DNA of 64,000 nucleotides from Amphirosellinia nigrospora (GCA_004123355.1 SCHM01000003.1:1736001-1800000), one strand, 5' to 3'; shown: positions 33,067 through 46,020, numbered from the stretch's first letter. A program made the numbers and translations. Notes: generated by a model from the sequence alone, not told the origin.

Positions 33067-34377
33067 CTCCTACCCATATAAAACTCGATATAAACCCCAT
33101 CAGAACAAATAATAAAAACCTGGAAAGGTTCAAAAGTGGTACAATTAACCCCGCTCGCCCCTGAACCATGTCGATGGGCTCAAGTTTAGGTAGTGTAAAT
33201 CTCACTATTTAAGCATCACACTAGCGTTTTTAAGCTATTACCCCACCTTTGTTAGCAGTCAATTAGCCCAGCGAGTGTAGGAGTGGGATAGTAACTCCAC
33301 TCATTGCTAAAATCAATTAGTACGAGAGCGGAAATCAATAAAAAGATTAATACGAAGATGATGGACAAAAACGGCGGCAACCCTGAGGCATTGCGTATAT
33401 CAACACCAATTATGGAATCAGAGCTTCTTCTTAGCTTCAAGTTACCCATGACCCATAGACAGCAAGAATAATATGTCATGCGCCAGGCAAAAACCCAGGA
33501 ATTAGCCCATACCTTAGCTCGCTTGACGATAAGAGCCTTATATTAAGTAGGTACCTAGACCTATACACCGTTTCAAGCAGCTGTTGATCATCCCGTGTAT
33601 CTTCCAAGACAAACAGCTATCCAAAGTCAGCACGAGAGTATCGTCAACTAAACAAATTACCTAGCATTCACTTTTTTATCTAGAGGTGTAAGAACGAGAG
33701 ACTAGTAATTGAAATGCGGATTATTCGGTGTTACAACGACTTGTGCTCGAGTGTTTGAACACCGCGTTCTATTCCGCTAATAATCTTGCTGATGTATATA
33801 AAGTAGATTCATGAGAAGTTTGTACTAGAAGAATCTAACATAAACATTCTTCTCTCGAGTGGAAAGGATAGCCTTAAAATACAAAGTTACCTGCTCATCA
33901 GGGGTACGATTTAAAACTATCTGGCAACATGGCGTTTCGCTTTTGAGGATGAGGGGAGGCAAGAGGAGTATATGTACCTAATACTTGAGCTGCGTGCTGT
34001 TCACGGAAAGACAAAGCCCCCAAGGCTGAAGATTCTCTAATTTTCAGACTACCTACCGACCCGCTACTTACCGACGCTTCAAAAAGATAGAAATGCTGAG
34101 GCGTAGAGACAGAGGCAGAGCGAACCCCTCAAGACCATTGTACCTTTCTCGTCGCGCCATCAGCAGCAATCGATGTTTGGAAATTTAGCCTGGTTAAATC
34201 GTTTCTGCCTGCCTTATTCACAGCTGTCTTTTATCCTGTTGCCCCTTTGCTATTGTTCGTGGTCTCTCGTTTCATCTTACATAGCTTGTCGTACCTCTTC
34301 CCGTAATAATAGCGCTCCTCCAATGTATCCGTCTCATGATGACGTTTTTCTCCTTCATAAGGTAGACGACATGCTAG
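33067..34377. other. AT-rich spacer with a decayed repeat
   Basis: No gene supported. About 33730-33800 resembles dispersed repeat family 1 (GACTTGTGCTCGAGTG, GCTAATAATCT) with many substitutions. Confidence 0.4.
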
Positions 34378-34869
34378 TTGGCTGTTATGCTATCCATACC
34401 CGGGTTCCGTTCCATCGTCAGTAAGGTTATGGACTATGGCGGCGAAATGGCCGTCATGATAATTAACATCACGGAAAGCGTGGCCGGTGCTATTTGGACG
34501 AGTCAAGGAGGAGGAAGCGTTGCAAAAGGCACAGTCTGGGCTCAAGATGCTGTCATCTATATACAGTGGGCCTGGTTGTTTCTCCCTATCGCCATTGTGT
34601 TACTTAGCATAATATTTTTGATTACCTCTGTCAACTCTACTCATAGGAGCGACTTGCCACTACGAACATCGTCGTTTTTGTCAATCATTTTTCAGGGAAT
34701 CGAAGAATGGAGTGCTGAAGAGCTTCAAGAGGTACGAATGGGACGGGTAAATGAACAAGGGGAATGGAGCAGCGAGCTTGATGGGTTTGTGCGAGATCGA
34801 CTAGGAACAAATATAGAAAATCTAGGCTTAGGCGAGGGCTTGATATCAACTACGATGGTGTGCATTTAA
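34378..34869 (+). pseudogene. 3' fragment of a fungal DUF3176-like membrane protein
   Basis: The open frame has an amphipathic start (DYGGEMAVMIINITESVAG), a typical extracellular segment and one strong membrane helix (YIQWAWLFLPIAIVLLSIIF), then SDLPLRTSSFLSIIFQGIEE and a short cytosolic tail, ending at 34869. The arrangement W-W-L-P, membrane helix, short basic loop, then a segment ending in (L/I)FQGI matches the C-terminal end of fungal multi-pass DUF3176-type proteins. The first 400 or so residues of such a protein and a plausible ATG are absent, so this looks truncated. Confidence 0.45.
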
Positions 34870-35143
34870 CGCAATTGTGAAAAGGCTGTCACTGGCTTAG
34901 GCATAAGATTGGGTTTGATATGCGAGCCTGGCAGATATAATAAAACACTCCACGTAAACCTATAATAACTGTGTACTAGGTACTCCGTCAAGCAACTTGC
35001 GATAAAACATCATAGTTATACCTATCCGACGTAACTTGATAGGTATATAAACACATTATGAATATATTGTTTTGTAATACATATTTATATATACCTCATT
35101 ATATGACTCCCCATTTTAGGTTTCCTGTTCCTCATATACTGTA

Positions 35144-37864
35144 CTATAAGAACGTATCTCTAAATGTAGGATACCCGCCACCACGCGGCGGATTGAACGG
35201 CATAGAGGCGCCAGGAGGGACTGTCGTGCCAACCACATTCGGATCCCCATGTCCCAGCGTCTCATGTAATGATGTATGTTTGACCGAGACGCCTTCGAAT
35301 ATTCTTGACATCTCGCTGGACATCTGCATGCCATTTTGCATGCCATCGAACCCGGGTGACTGCGGGACGTAAACAGTATGGCCGAAAGGAGAGCTAGTTG
35401 AGGGGCTTGGCCCTGGTTGGGTATGGCCGGTGGCTAGTCCGGCCATGGTGAGCGCAGCGCTCGAGTGGGGGTCTTCGGCAAGGCCGAGCCGAGGAGCCAC
35501 ATCCCGGAGTGATTTGACCATGCCCCAGAGACGTTTCGATACCCACGACTTAGCCGACATGTCTTTGAGGAGTTCTAGGGCCATGTAGAACTCGTCCCGA
35601 CACGATGAGCTGAAATTCACAGGTGCATGACACGACGCCACGAATAATATAGTTATGGCCGAGGAGAGGAATTGGTGATAGAATATTTGCATCTTTCGGT
35701 AGACATTCGTCGTGTTGTTGAGGTGTGCTAGGTATCGAATCGTGTTTTTGGCCAACTTGACGGCGACCTCGGCGTGACCCAAATTGTCCATGATACTACT
35801 ATGTGTGTGAAGGATCGGTGTATGGAGCCACATGCGGATTTGGTTGTACCGTAACCAGGTCCAGATTTGTAGACGCTGGATATCGTATTCTTTCTGTGAG
35901 TTTACCGGTGGGCTCAGATACTGAGGTAGGTCCTCCCAGTCGGACAGGGGTAGCTGCACTTCTTTTGGTAGCTCACTGTACCAGTTCTTAATTAGCTGGT
36001 CTAAATCTTCAATATCATCTACGGGGCTATCCATTTTAGCCCCAAATCGAAGTGTCGAACGGCGCGCCACACTTTTCCACTAAGTTTTGCGTATGTTATC
36101 ATCATCACCAGGAAAGGGTACTGTTCCTAACATGACAGAAATTAGAGAAACTGTTAAGCTAAACCTTCGATTGCCACAGGCTTGCAAGGGTCGCAATATC
36201 ACTTACGGGAGATGGTAGATCGGGATCAATCTCCTCATCCGCCACTACATATGGAAGACCGGCAGAGAATGCCCACCGACGATCCAAAACGTACACGCTC
36301 CAGAACGTGTTGACGGCCAATTTGCGTTCTTCATCGTCTTTGATCTGCTCAATAACATCGCGTCGGTGAAGACCCAATTCTAGGCAAAGTCGCACAACCT
36401 GGCCCATTACCCGCCAGCATAAGACTTCGTCCATGGAAAAGAAATGATATCCGGCCTAGTATAATTAGCTATTTTTGAGCAAAGAACACAAGACTGTGGG
36501 GGGCAGATAATCTGAAAGGGGGAGCAGACGTACAACCAGAGCCAAAAGGGTAGATTCTGGACAGTTGGCGGATCACTCATGAGCATCCTATCGGCAATGG
36601 GCTTAAGACCTGCGAAAATCTTTTGGGCTTGTGCGCTACTCCCGTGGCCCTCGACAAGTAAGCCACCACACAAGACAATCTTCAGCAGCAATGTATTCGG
36701 GTCGTTGATACCGCCGTTGTCACCGGCCAGGCCGTTTTTCTTAGCGGCCTGCATCCACGTAGCTAGCGTTTTAGCATGATTAATGATCGTGTCGATGCGA
36801 AGAACTGGATACATGATGCCCACTTCTTCCTCGTAGATGCGGCATAGACGAACCATCTCGTCTTTATCAAAATCCCATAGTGGATCGGACATAAAACTCT
36901 CGACGGATGGCACAACACAGGCGCTAGCTTAGGAGAAGTGCTAGGCGTCTCCCGGGTAGGATCAGCCGTGTCAGCGCTGTCGTTGGGATAAGAATATCCC
37001 ATCTTATGCAATGTATTCTTGGCAACGTCGAGGCTGAAGCGATTGCTCGTGGGTCCTCGAAAGGCAACAGACGGCTGCCGTGGCTGCGGTAGCATCGTCA
37101 TCGTGGTCGACGTCGGCGTGCTCGAGGTCGAGGGTCCGGTAAGGATCCGGTCGGGTTGATGCAGAGGGGCGGCCCGCAAGGTTTCGGCTCGCAAGGAATT
37201 CAAGTTGTTGAACAGCGTCTCGACCTGCTCCTGCAAGTGATTGAGCTGACCGGCCATGTGCTTAAACTCGTCCGAGTCCTTGAAGCTGGTAGCGCAACAG
37301 TTGGGAGCGTATAAGCACTGCAGGTTGAGGTGACCGCAACGACCGCAAGGGGTCTCGCCATTGCATTTAATCTTGCGGCGCTTGCATTCGTTGCAGGCGA
37401 TGGATATGTACCGGTTCCGCTTGCTCCTCTGCTGAGGCCCCGATCTGGGGGCATTCTGGCCTTCATCGTCATCGTCGTCGGCGTCACCACCCGGGTTCTT
37501 CCGCTTTACACCGGCTACCGGACGGGTGCCGGGGTGGGCGCGCCGGGGGTCGAGGCGGCGATGGACGGTGTTGTAGAGGAGGTTATCGTGTCGCGTCGTG
37601 TAGCGGCAGCCTGTTTCTTGGTCCTCTTGTCAGATTTGGCAGCACTCTGGCGCGATTGCGTCCGTTGGGCGGTAGGAGGGGGGTTGGTCGACGACGCATC
37701 GGCGACCAGGGATTCTCCACCGCCGACACTCGCGATCCCGGCGATTGCTGTTGGAGATGAGGAGCTACCGGGCGTGACGGGGGCACGACGGCGGCGGCTT
37801 CAGAGGGATCGGGGAGAGTAGTCAGGTATCGCACCTCGCCGACTTGGTTCTCGAAGAACTCCAT
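35144..37864 (-). CDS. Zn2Cys6 transcription factor
   Basis: A DNA-binding Zn2Cys6 cluster lies at about 37290-37400: CNECKRRKIKCNGETPCGRC followed by GHLNLQC, with C-x2-C-x6-C-x5-C-x2-C-x6-C spacing. A coiled-coil-like HMAGQLNHLQEQVETLFNNL comes after it. The middle region has the fungal_trans pattern (DPLWDFDKDEMVRLC, EVLCWRVMGQVVRLCLELGL, VNTFWSVYVLDRRWAFSAGL). The C-terminus is Ser/Pro/Gly-rich and ends at 35144. Introns are present near 36458-36520 and 36104-36206. Frame changes occur beside GGGGG 37779-37783, CCGG 37518-37521, AAA 36054-36056 and near 36925. It lies among catabolic genes, which makes it a candidate pathway regulator; this is inference. Confidence 0.88.
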
Positions 37865-39339
37865 GCCCTTGGATCGTCTGCTGCTGTTTCAGTCCTCTCG
37901 AGCATCGCCAGTGTCGCAAGCATCATGGCCGCGGGATGGTTGTGTGGACGACCTGCGGGAGAAAACGGGAGGGATGGCAAGCAAGGCAGGTTCTGGAGAT
38001 GATATGGCGAGTCAAAAGAGACCTGAGGCAGCGAGAGGTAGTCTGCCTACTGCACCTCCTACTCACTTAGGTAGGTACCTAGATACTTAAGGTCCCTTGC
38101 CGAGAGCCTTCGTCCCTCCCTCCCTATTATCTGCTAAGTAGTCTATGTGGTAGGTACCCTTTGAGGAGTCCATTTGATTACTAACTATAGCCACGCTACT
38201 GGGTAATGTTGGTAGCGTAGTGTGTAGCGTAAAATAGTGTTGCAACCTTCATTACGGTTACTGCCCACCAGGCGCTCCCTGCTACATAGTATACACTTAC
38301 AGGTGCACTACCACCCAGTAACGGGCGACGGTAGGGCTCTCGGCCGCGATTCCCGGCTCGAGAGCGACAGGGGCTAGCCTTTTCAGGTAATCTGAAGCGG
38401 GAAAAAGCGCCTACCAATGATGACAATCTGCTTCAGCTGAAAAGCGAACCCTTGGTCCTGCATCCTTCTAGCAAGCCTTCCGCAACTCTAAACAGGAATT
38501 ATCATTTCCCTCCAAGACCTGATTCCCTGATTGCCCAGGCCGGGTTGCCCCTTTCTGCCGGTCTTATGCGAATCACCTTCCGGTATTGATATGGAAAATG
38601 CACTATAGCCCTTAAAAAGCCACGTGGGCCTGCCGTGTACAAGGGATAATGCTTATTGTGACTGGTGATCCGTGTCATCGTGAGATTCGGATCGAGAAGA
38701 TCGGCCGTTTATTTCAGGGATCCCTGAACGAGATATCTTTCTTTTTGTTTTCTGTTACACCACCAATCATTACTTCCAATCAATGGCCTTCAATGATAGG
38801 TCTATGTATCCTTGTTTGACTTTCATTACTGAAAGAGACCAAATTGCCTATCAGGTATAATACATCAAAGGTAGTACTTCACTCAAAACACTGCCCTAAT
38901 GGATTGGGTATAGTTGGCGTCGCGGGGATGGTGCCGGGGGTGGCAAGGGTTGATCGCAAAGCAGGTGGAGGTGGGTAAATATCTCTCCAGGCGCACTCTC
39001 GAAAAACTTGAGTCTGCCCATCTGCCATGTTCGTGGAGTGATGAAGAGATTACAAATACTCAGATACTATAACCTGTTTTCGGGACCGACTTGATAGTCA
39101 ACGAGTTATAAACAGTCAACCGATATTCACTCATATCTAAGTTGGTTTATACTAGATGGGATCGATGTGTTATTATCCGCCGTTCTCGAACTAGGTATCA
39201 TCGCTTACTCGCGTAGTGCATGAGGCGTTTTCAGGAATACACAGCTCACGCACGCCACGCATGCATGATCAGCGTAGGCGGCATTCTTATCTCTGCAAGA
39301 TATAGACGAATGAGGCATCGAGCTGAAAGCATCCCAACA
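37865..39339. other. spacer
   Basis: No gene supported. A CTTAGGTAGGTACCTAGATA motif lies near 38065-38085. Confidence 0.45.
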
Positions 39340-40683
39340 TCAAAGGGGCAGCGCGGTCTCAACTCGGCCAATACACTCGCCAAAGCCAATTCTCTGCCCC
39401 GGCTTGCCACAACCCCTGATGGTGATTGTGTCACCGTCCTTCAAGAACCGCCGAACATCCATACCGCAGAGCATGATTTCCTCCTTGCCGCCCTTGCTCA
39501 GCTCAAGGAGACTGCCGCTTTCTCGAGGGTCCGGCCCGCTGATGGTTCCCGAGCCTAGTAAGTCACCCGTGTTCATCGGGCAGCCGCCTAGGGAGTGGTG
39601 AGCTATCATCTGTGGAAATGACCACATGAGATGTTTCGAGCTTGTGCGGGAAAGTGTAGTGGTATCTCCCTCCGGGCTATAATGTGTCAGCCACCAAATT
39701 ATCCATCAAATTACGATACCGAATACTTACTTGTAATATCGACCTCGAGCTCGATATCGAAAACTGCGTCTTCTCTGCCATCTTTTAGGTAGCTCTGTAG
39801 CTCCGTCTTGTTTTCAATCGCCTTTGTGCGAAACGGCTCCAGGGCGTCCGCCAAGACGACCCAGGGGCTGATGGTCGAGGCAAAGTTTTTGCTATTGAAT
39901 GGGCCCAGCGGGACGTATTCCCACGTCTGGATATCGCGCGCGCTCCAGTCGTTCAGCAGGACGTACCCGAAGATGTGATCTTCGGCATCGGTGACCTTGA
40001 TGCGTGACCCATCTGGTTCGGTTTCGCGATGATGCAGCCTAATTCAAGTTCTATATCTAACCGTCTGCTGGGCCCTATGATGGGTTGCTTGGGCTCTGCT
40101 GTCGGGTCGAGCAGGATCTGCCCGTTTGGACGACGGATAGGCGTGCCCGAGACCACGACGCTGGAAGCCCGACCATGATACCCCACGGGTAGGTGCGTGT
40201 AGTTCGGCTGTAGAGCATTCTCTGGGCCACGAAACATGCAGCCAACGGCGAAGGCATGATGGTACCCCGCATAGAAATCTGTGTAATCCCGATGCTCACG
40301 GGGAGGTGAACTTTGACGCTTCTCCGAGGGACGAGTGACTTCTCTCGTAAATCAGTGTTATCTCTTAGCAACTCCGGTTGTGTCGTTTCCGCTGATAACA
40401 GCTGCTGTATGGTACTTCGCACTTGTCGATGCACACCGCGTCCCAATGCCGCGAACGCGTTGAGGTTCGGTTGAGAGAAGACGTTTCCGTCGCTTCTTAA
40501 TGCTGGAATGGCTCCGGTGAACTTGTCATACATAGCCAGGATCTTCAGATCAAGTACATAAGAGCCGATTGCGATGGCGGCATGAGGCGCGGGGTCGCTT
40601 GATGTACTTATTATTCCGAACGGAATATTAGCTAGAGAGAAAGGTGTCTCTGATGAGACGTCTGGTACCCAGGTAGAATTCAT
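39340..40683 (-). CDS. fahA: fumarylacetoacetate hydrolase (fumarylacetoacetase)
   Basis: Last enzyme of tyrosine breakdown, splitting fumarylacetoacetate to fumarate and acetoacetate. Signatures in order: [150 protein letters not shown] and a C-terminal GFGECIGRV. Catalytic His and metal-binding Glu/Asp motifs are all present. One 54-nt intron (GTAAGT...TTATAG) separates 40683-39731 from 39676-39340. Three missing bases are implied (beside GGGG 40300-40303, near 40012, and at CCC by the splice acceptor). Pairs functionally with the homogentisate dioxygenase at 25662-27080. Confidence 0.92.
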
Positions 40684-41816
40684 TGTATCTAGGTTTCTAC
40701 TCGATAAGTGAACTAGATTGAGCGAAAATGTAAGTACATGATGTAAGTACTTCCTCTAGATAGAGGTTGCTTGGAATAGATAGAAGCTTAGATGCGGCTT
40801 GGGAACCAGACTTCGAGATAGCCGACGCAAGCCGCGGCCATATTCCGCCTTGGATCCCGACCTCCGAGATAGCTTCACCTTTAAGGTTTCATGTAAAACT
40901 ACTTATCAATCAATGCAACTACACATCTACTAAGTTAGTTATGTCCCGTATAATTCTATCGCAATAATAAAACCTCAGAAGTAGGTATCGAAGGTTGCTT
41001 TCTCTGTCCGCTTACAGTTGTTATAATTCGAGGGGTGAGTATGGGAGATCCGCGAAGACAAGATATCAAAAATGACCATCTATTCTATTCCTTGTAGACA
41101 TCCACTTTCCGGGCATCCTTGAGGTGTTTTACATATTTAACCTTAGTTATTTGGATCCTACTATTATAATCGTAGGCGAGTTCTAGAATACGTATTTTCA
41201 CTAGTTGGTTAATTGCGATATCTGCGTCTTTGCTAAAGAACTACGCCGAAGTATTGTTATTGCGATTAGCTACATCATGATGAGAATCGTTGTCTGGCCT
41301 GGCCCTGTTAAACTCGTAGTAAGTTGGGCCGGACTTAGAAGTCTTGCTCAGTCTATCTAGTGAGTTTACATACTATTGTTTAATTATTTGATCATGTAAC
41401 TAAGCAAAGCTTACCGCAACTGAAATGGTTAATGGATCACAATGGGTTATAGTAGAAGACAAGAACAAGATTTGATAAAATGCCTTGACTTGTTAAATTG
41501 GCCGTATCATTACCCGGTATATATCATGAGTATAAAGAGAGCACATTTCTATACTAATTTGTCTGAACAATATACACTTTAGCGCGAGTTTTTACTGAGT
41601 TTACTAAATGATTAGAAGATTTGTAGGACTGTCGTATATAATGTAATATTATAATATACTTCAAGAAACCTATCCTTCAAAGCGCACATCTGCAATATAG
41701 CTATTAGGGATTAGGCATCCTAATTAGGGTGCATGACAACAAGGGCTGCCGTGAAAATGAGATTTGTAAGAAGCGGTCCTGATGTTATTATAGCGATGTA
41801 GGAAAAGGCCGATGTA
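40684..41816. other. AT-rich spacer
   Basis: Strongly AT-rich; no gene seen. Confidence 0.5.
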
Positions 41817-43102
41817 TCACCGCGAGGGTATGATCTTGGATATTTCTGTCAGGTTATTGATATTGTTGACACCAAGCAGGCTCATGCGGAAATACGCTTG
41901 AGCATATGCCTATGCGATCAAGTTAGCTACTACGCAGATACGTAAGCCACCCACGTCAAAGGATGAAAACAAAACACGTACGGGATTCCACTGAGCTTGC
42001 CCAGAAGCGCCGGCGAACGCGTTCCACTGTCCTTGCGTGGTCGGATAGGTCGCCAGCGCCTTATCGCTATGCAAGATGAAAAAGGTCTTGTTGTTCCCCG
42101 TGAGTGTCTGGCTGTAGAACGACGCATCCCAAATCTGCGGGTCCGAATCCAACGGCGCATTGGCACGGCTGGGGTCAACGAAGCGTTGCTTCGCAGCCGT
42201 GTGGGAGCCGACGAGCGCCACGAGATCACTGGCGGTAAACGTCTTCTTGGTGAAGAGGTCAATGAGGGTGGGCGCGTCCGAAGAAGCCGAGGGCAGTTTG
42301 CCCGGAGGTGCGGCGCGAGAGTCATCCTTCCTGCCCGCGAAGGCCCGGATCCTTGGGCCTCCTGGACAGGCTACGGTCCCGACGATGGCGCCGAGCTGGA
42401 CTACAAGTCTGGGAGTCAGTTATTAAGGTCTATAACGTAAATTGTGAAGGTGTCAGAAGCTTTGAGACGCCATCGCGTCCTAAAAGGAGATATTATGCTC
42501 TGAAAGTTGCCAAAACAGGAAGGAAATAGCTGCGAGAGCTACCCACTGATATCTGCCATCCCTGCGCCATGCGGGTGATACGTGTTGTAATACGTCTTCG
42601 TCCGCTCACCGATCGCTTGCAGGCCGAGATTGTCGGCGCGGCTGAGCTCATCCGACAGGAGTAGCGAGCCGTCTGCCCCGCCGTAGGTCGAGTCTACGTC
42701 CCACGCGCCTGCGTCGTGGAAGCCCTGGCGGATGGCGCCGCGGCCGAGGTCGGTGCAGCCGTTCGTGTCGGCAAAGTCACCCCACATCTCAGTGGCGATG
42801 TAATACCATAGACAGAGGGGATCACTGTTGCAGGCAGCGGAGCCGAGCTGTCCTGGCGGCTTGTAGGAACCATCGCCGTTGTCGATGGCGGATTCTCCTG
42901 ACTGAAGAATGCCCTTGATCGTCTTTCCCACTGGTGTGTTTGCACCTGCGACAAGGTCGCCGAGGAGAATACCAGAACGAGCGTTGAGAACAAAGTCACC
43001 CTGAGCTTGGATCTCGGCCACGACTCTTCTCATGCCTGGGTAGGCGAAGGCTTGTGTCGCGAAACAAACGAGCAAGATAGCGGAGGACTTCATGGTTGAC
43101 AT
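41817..43102 (-). CDS. secreted class II-type heme peroxidase
   Basis: Three exons (43102-42547, 42400-41982, 41909-41817) give an intact 355-residue protein. It starts with a signal peptide (MKSSAILLVCFATQAFA). The distal heme site is GAIRQGFHDAGAWD (Arg, Phe-His) with STYGGADGSLLLSDE as the calcium/loop region, GTVACPGGPRIRAFAGRKD follows, and the proximal His is in DLVALVGSHTAAKQ. Cys spacing (SAACNSDPLCLWYY, TNGC) fits the plant-type peroxidase superfamily, class II branch as found in ascomycetes. Such enzymes use H2O2 to oxidise phenolics or Mn2+ outside the cell. The first intron (42401-42546) is an introner-like element. TATA at 43141-43150. It may oxidise aromatic polymers upstream of the nearby ring-cleavage genes. 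Confidence 0.9.
42401..42546 (-). repeat. introner-like element, copy B (peroxidase intron 1)
   Basis: 146-nt intron, GTGGGT...TTGTAG on the coding strand, inserted in phase 1 between MADI and QLGAIVG. It aligns end to end with the 145-nt intron at 3029-3173. Confidence 0.8.
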
Positions 43103-43140
43103 GACCTATTGAGAGAGGAAACGTCGAAAGATCAATAGTC

Positions 43141-43150
43141 GTGTATAAAG
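43141..43150 (-). promoter_or_regulatory. TATA box of the peroxidase gene
   Basis: Coding strand CTTTATACAC, about 40 nt before the ATG at 43102. Confidence 0.4.
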
Positions 43151-44977
43151 TGTGAGATTTTAGGCTGTAGATATGAAATGAGCTGTAGAGAGAAAACGGA
43201 ATAGCAATGAAAAAGAAAGTTCGTCCGACGAGCTATAGATGTCTGGTTCAGCTAACACGCTTCGTTGGGTAATAAAGTAGGTATTCATAGCTGATACGTT
43301 CATACTTTTATACTCATTTTGCATCTCGTATCTCAGCCATCTTGACAAGAAAGCCACTTGCCTTCACCGTTTGTCGTGAGCAACGTCCATCTTGCAGTTG
43401 CTGAGAAGACGAGCTGCAGCCTCAGAGGCAGCACCCGGTAACCGAGTGCATATATTGATGACACTCGGGACAAAATCTGCCCCGGTTTCGCGGTTACCAC
43501 CTCGCGGGTAGAGGTAAGTATATCTTGCATGAGGCTTTGCAAGGGTAATTTAGACGCTGGGAGCTATCATACGATAACTCTAGACGCTCGTTCTTCCGGG
43601 TTCAGCAGGAAGTACGGTGAGCGACGTCGTCATCTGTGTGCCACGTAAGAGCCGCGCGATGGTAAGAACCCACGATAACACCTTCAAAGCCGGCGATAAT
43701 GCACGATGCCGATGGCTCGGGTCAATTCCAAATCTCTAGTTATCACCCGGGTTGCATGGTCGTTGTGTATGGCTAGAAAAGCCGTCGTAAGCGCAGATGA
43801 GCTGTGAGATGGTAATATGACCTTTCTCACCATGTCATTGACACATATGCTCTTGTTTGATGGGTAATACGATGATGCAAAGGAAGAAGCTGATTGGCGT
43901 CGCCTTGTTGTGTTAGGTTAGCATCTTGGTTCGGATCTCCGGCAGGCTTTATTTTGTGCCATCCCTTCGCGTTTCGACTAGTGGAGCTTCGCGTCAACAA
44001 GTAGTAACGATGAAAAGTCGAATAGCTGACATTCGAATTAGGTTTTACCTACATGTGCTTCGGTCCCGGTTGCGTAGCACGGAATAATATGACTAGATAG
44101 CGCTGAGTTGGGCTGAGAACTCCACCCTCCTGGGACAGCCAGGCTCCCTTACCACGATGCTACCTTGGTCGAGCCCTCCAACTTAGACCCGAGATTGGGG
44201 GATCTTTAATCTTAATATTGACTATTGACTCGTTGTAACTCGTGTTGTTGATTATGACAATACATGGCAGCTGAATAGGAACCAAAGCCAATGGAGTCCA
44301 AGCTCATGTTCCGAACCTCGTGATATGATTAGTAGAATTCAGAAAAAATATTTAGCCCTAGTTTGAACTACACGTTACAGCTCAAGCTAGATACTAGATC
44401 TGCTGTGCATCGCATCTACCTTCCGTAGACCATGCATGATGCAAGCCACGTCTAGCGTAGCTGGCGACGTAGCCGAAGGTCGAGGGGTGTTCCTGGACTC
44501 AACGACGCCGGGGCTAAATATTGAAGAAAGAAATCCAACGTAAGCCAGAATATGGTAGTTACTGCGATATTTGACAATGTGAGGTCGATGTCGACCTGCT
44601 CCTGCGACGAGTTAAATACGACGGTAAACAAAGCAGACCCTAGAGTATATGATTTTAGCTGCGTGGAGGATAAGCACAGGCGCCATTAGCACGGACCACG
44701 ATGAGCAATAATTGTATACGATTAATACGACGGTGGCGTCATGTTGTGCACCATGACTAGTGCTCACACGAAGTATGAAAGGGGAATCTCGCCAGGAACA
44801 ACAAAAAATAGAAAACGCCACCGCCTCCTTGATCCTGGTGGTATTTGACAGAAGACGTTGTGCGGAGGTCACCCAGGAAACTCTGGCCCTTCGCTCATCA
44901 GACCGCTCCCTGTTTCAGCGCGACGTATACGAATTCACATTGGAGTTCAATCTATACGCAACAAACTGCCCACGATG
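43151..44977. other. spacer
   Basis: No gene supported over 1.8 kb between the peroxidase promoter and the 3' end of the dienelactone hydrolase gene. Confidence 0.45.
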
Positions 44978-46020
44978 CTAGTACTTCACACCCTCAAAGT
45001 GCTTTTCAATCCATGCTAGAGCTTGGTCTTCCGCCTCGGCCGCGCCTTGGGGACTATCGTTTGTGACATCCACACGGCAGGCGAAACCATGGCCGTAGCC
45101 AGGATACACGCGGCATTCGCCCTTTTGGCCTTCGGGCTTCGCTAGGACGATTTTCTCTAGCTGCTTTGCTTGTTCAGGAGACACCATGTTGTCCTTGTCG
45201 CCCAGGGCAAAGCTGACGGGGACGGTCATCTTCTCGATATCGCCGAACAAGCTCAGGAAGCTGGGATGGGCTGTAAAGCCTACGTCGATGAGCGGCTTGC
45301 CGTCAACCTCGAACCCCTCGGCTAGTGTGACGACGTGCTTCCCGCCCCAGCAATATCCAGTTACGGCAACGGGAAGGTGAGCAGCTTCATTGCGCCGTAG
45401 CGATTCCATGAAAGACTTGACGATGGGATAGGTCTTTCCAGGTCGGTTCAAGTAGACGGCGGGCCCGGCGCCGCCAATGAGCGATAATATATGGTATCTT
45501 CACCGAGCACTTTGGTTACTAAAAACTGGGCTTCCCGAGCTGCGGGGGACTCAACTTACGGTTTCGCTAAGGTCTCGGCCCATGTTTTCGGCGCCATGAC
45601 TTTTTGCATGGTACTGAGCTGTGAGATTGACGCGGCATTGCCTATCTAGCCGTTAGCTGAAGATGTCGGGTATTACTAACTTGAATGGTGGCCTTACCAT
45701 TCATGAATTCTGGTAAATATACCCGATAATCATTCTTCTTCGCCATGCTATCGGCCATTAATCGAAGGTTGACGAAAGCCCAGCCAAAGATGTCGGGTAT
45801 GAGTACTGCACCGATTGAAATTAGTAACTCAATTATGAGCCCCTCGCCGATTACCATACCTGGGGGCTGGCAATTCGGGAGCTCACTTACCGATGATGCC
45901 TTTGGCCGGATTTCCACTGGCGGGCTCGGCGACATAAACATCGAGACCGTGCATCTTGGTCTCGGTACCTGTCGGGGTGCCATCGTGGACGGAGCCGGAG
46001 AAGCAAGCCGGACAAGACAT
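44978..46020 (-). CDS. dienelactone hydrolase family protein
   Basis: Four exons (46020-45891, 45805-45698, 45641-45560, 45497-44978) join in frame to an intact 279-residue protein beginning MSCPACFSGSVHDGTPTGTE. Family marks: VLIPDIFGWAFVNLRLMADS, the nucleophile Cys in VTGYCWGGKH, Asp in ALGDKDNMVSPEQ and His in GYGHGFACR, that is, the Cys-Asp-His triad of dienelactone hydrolases. Classical members open lactone rings in chloroaromatic or protocatechuate-type ring degradation; fungal paralogues act on diverse small esters and lactones. It lies 2 kb from the peroxidase on the same strand. A TATATATAAC box (about 46056-46065) is 36 nt upstream. Confidence 0.9.
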
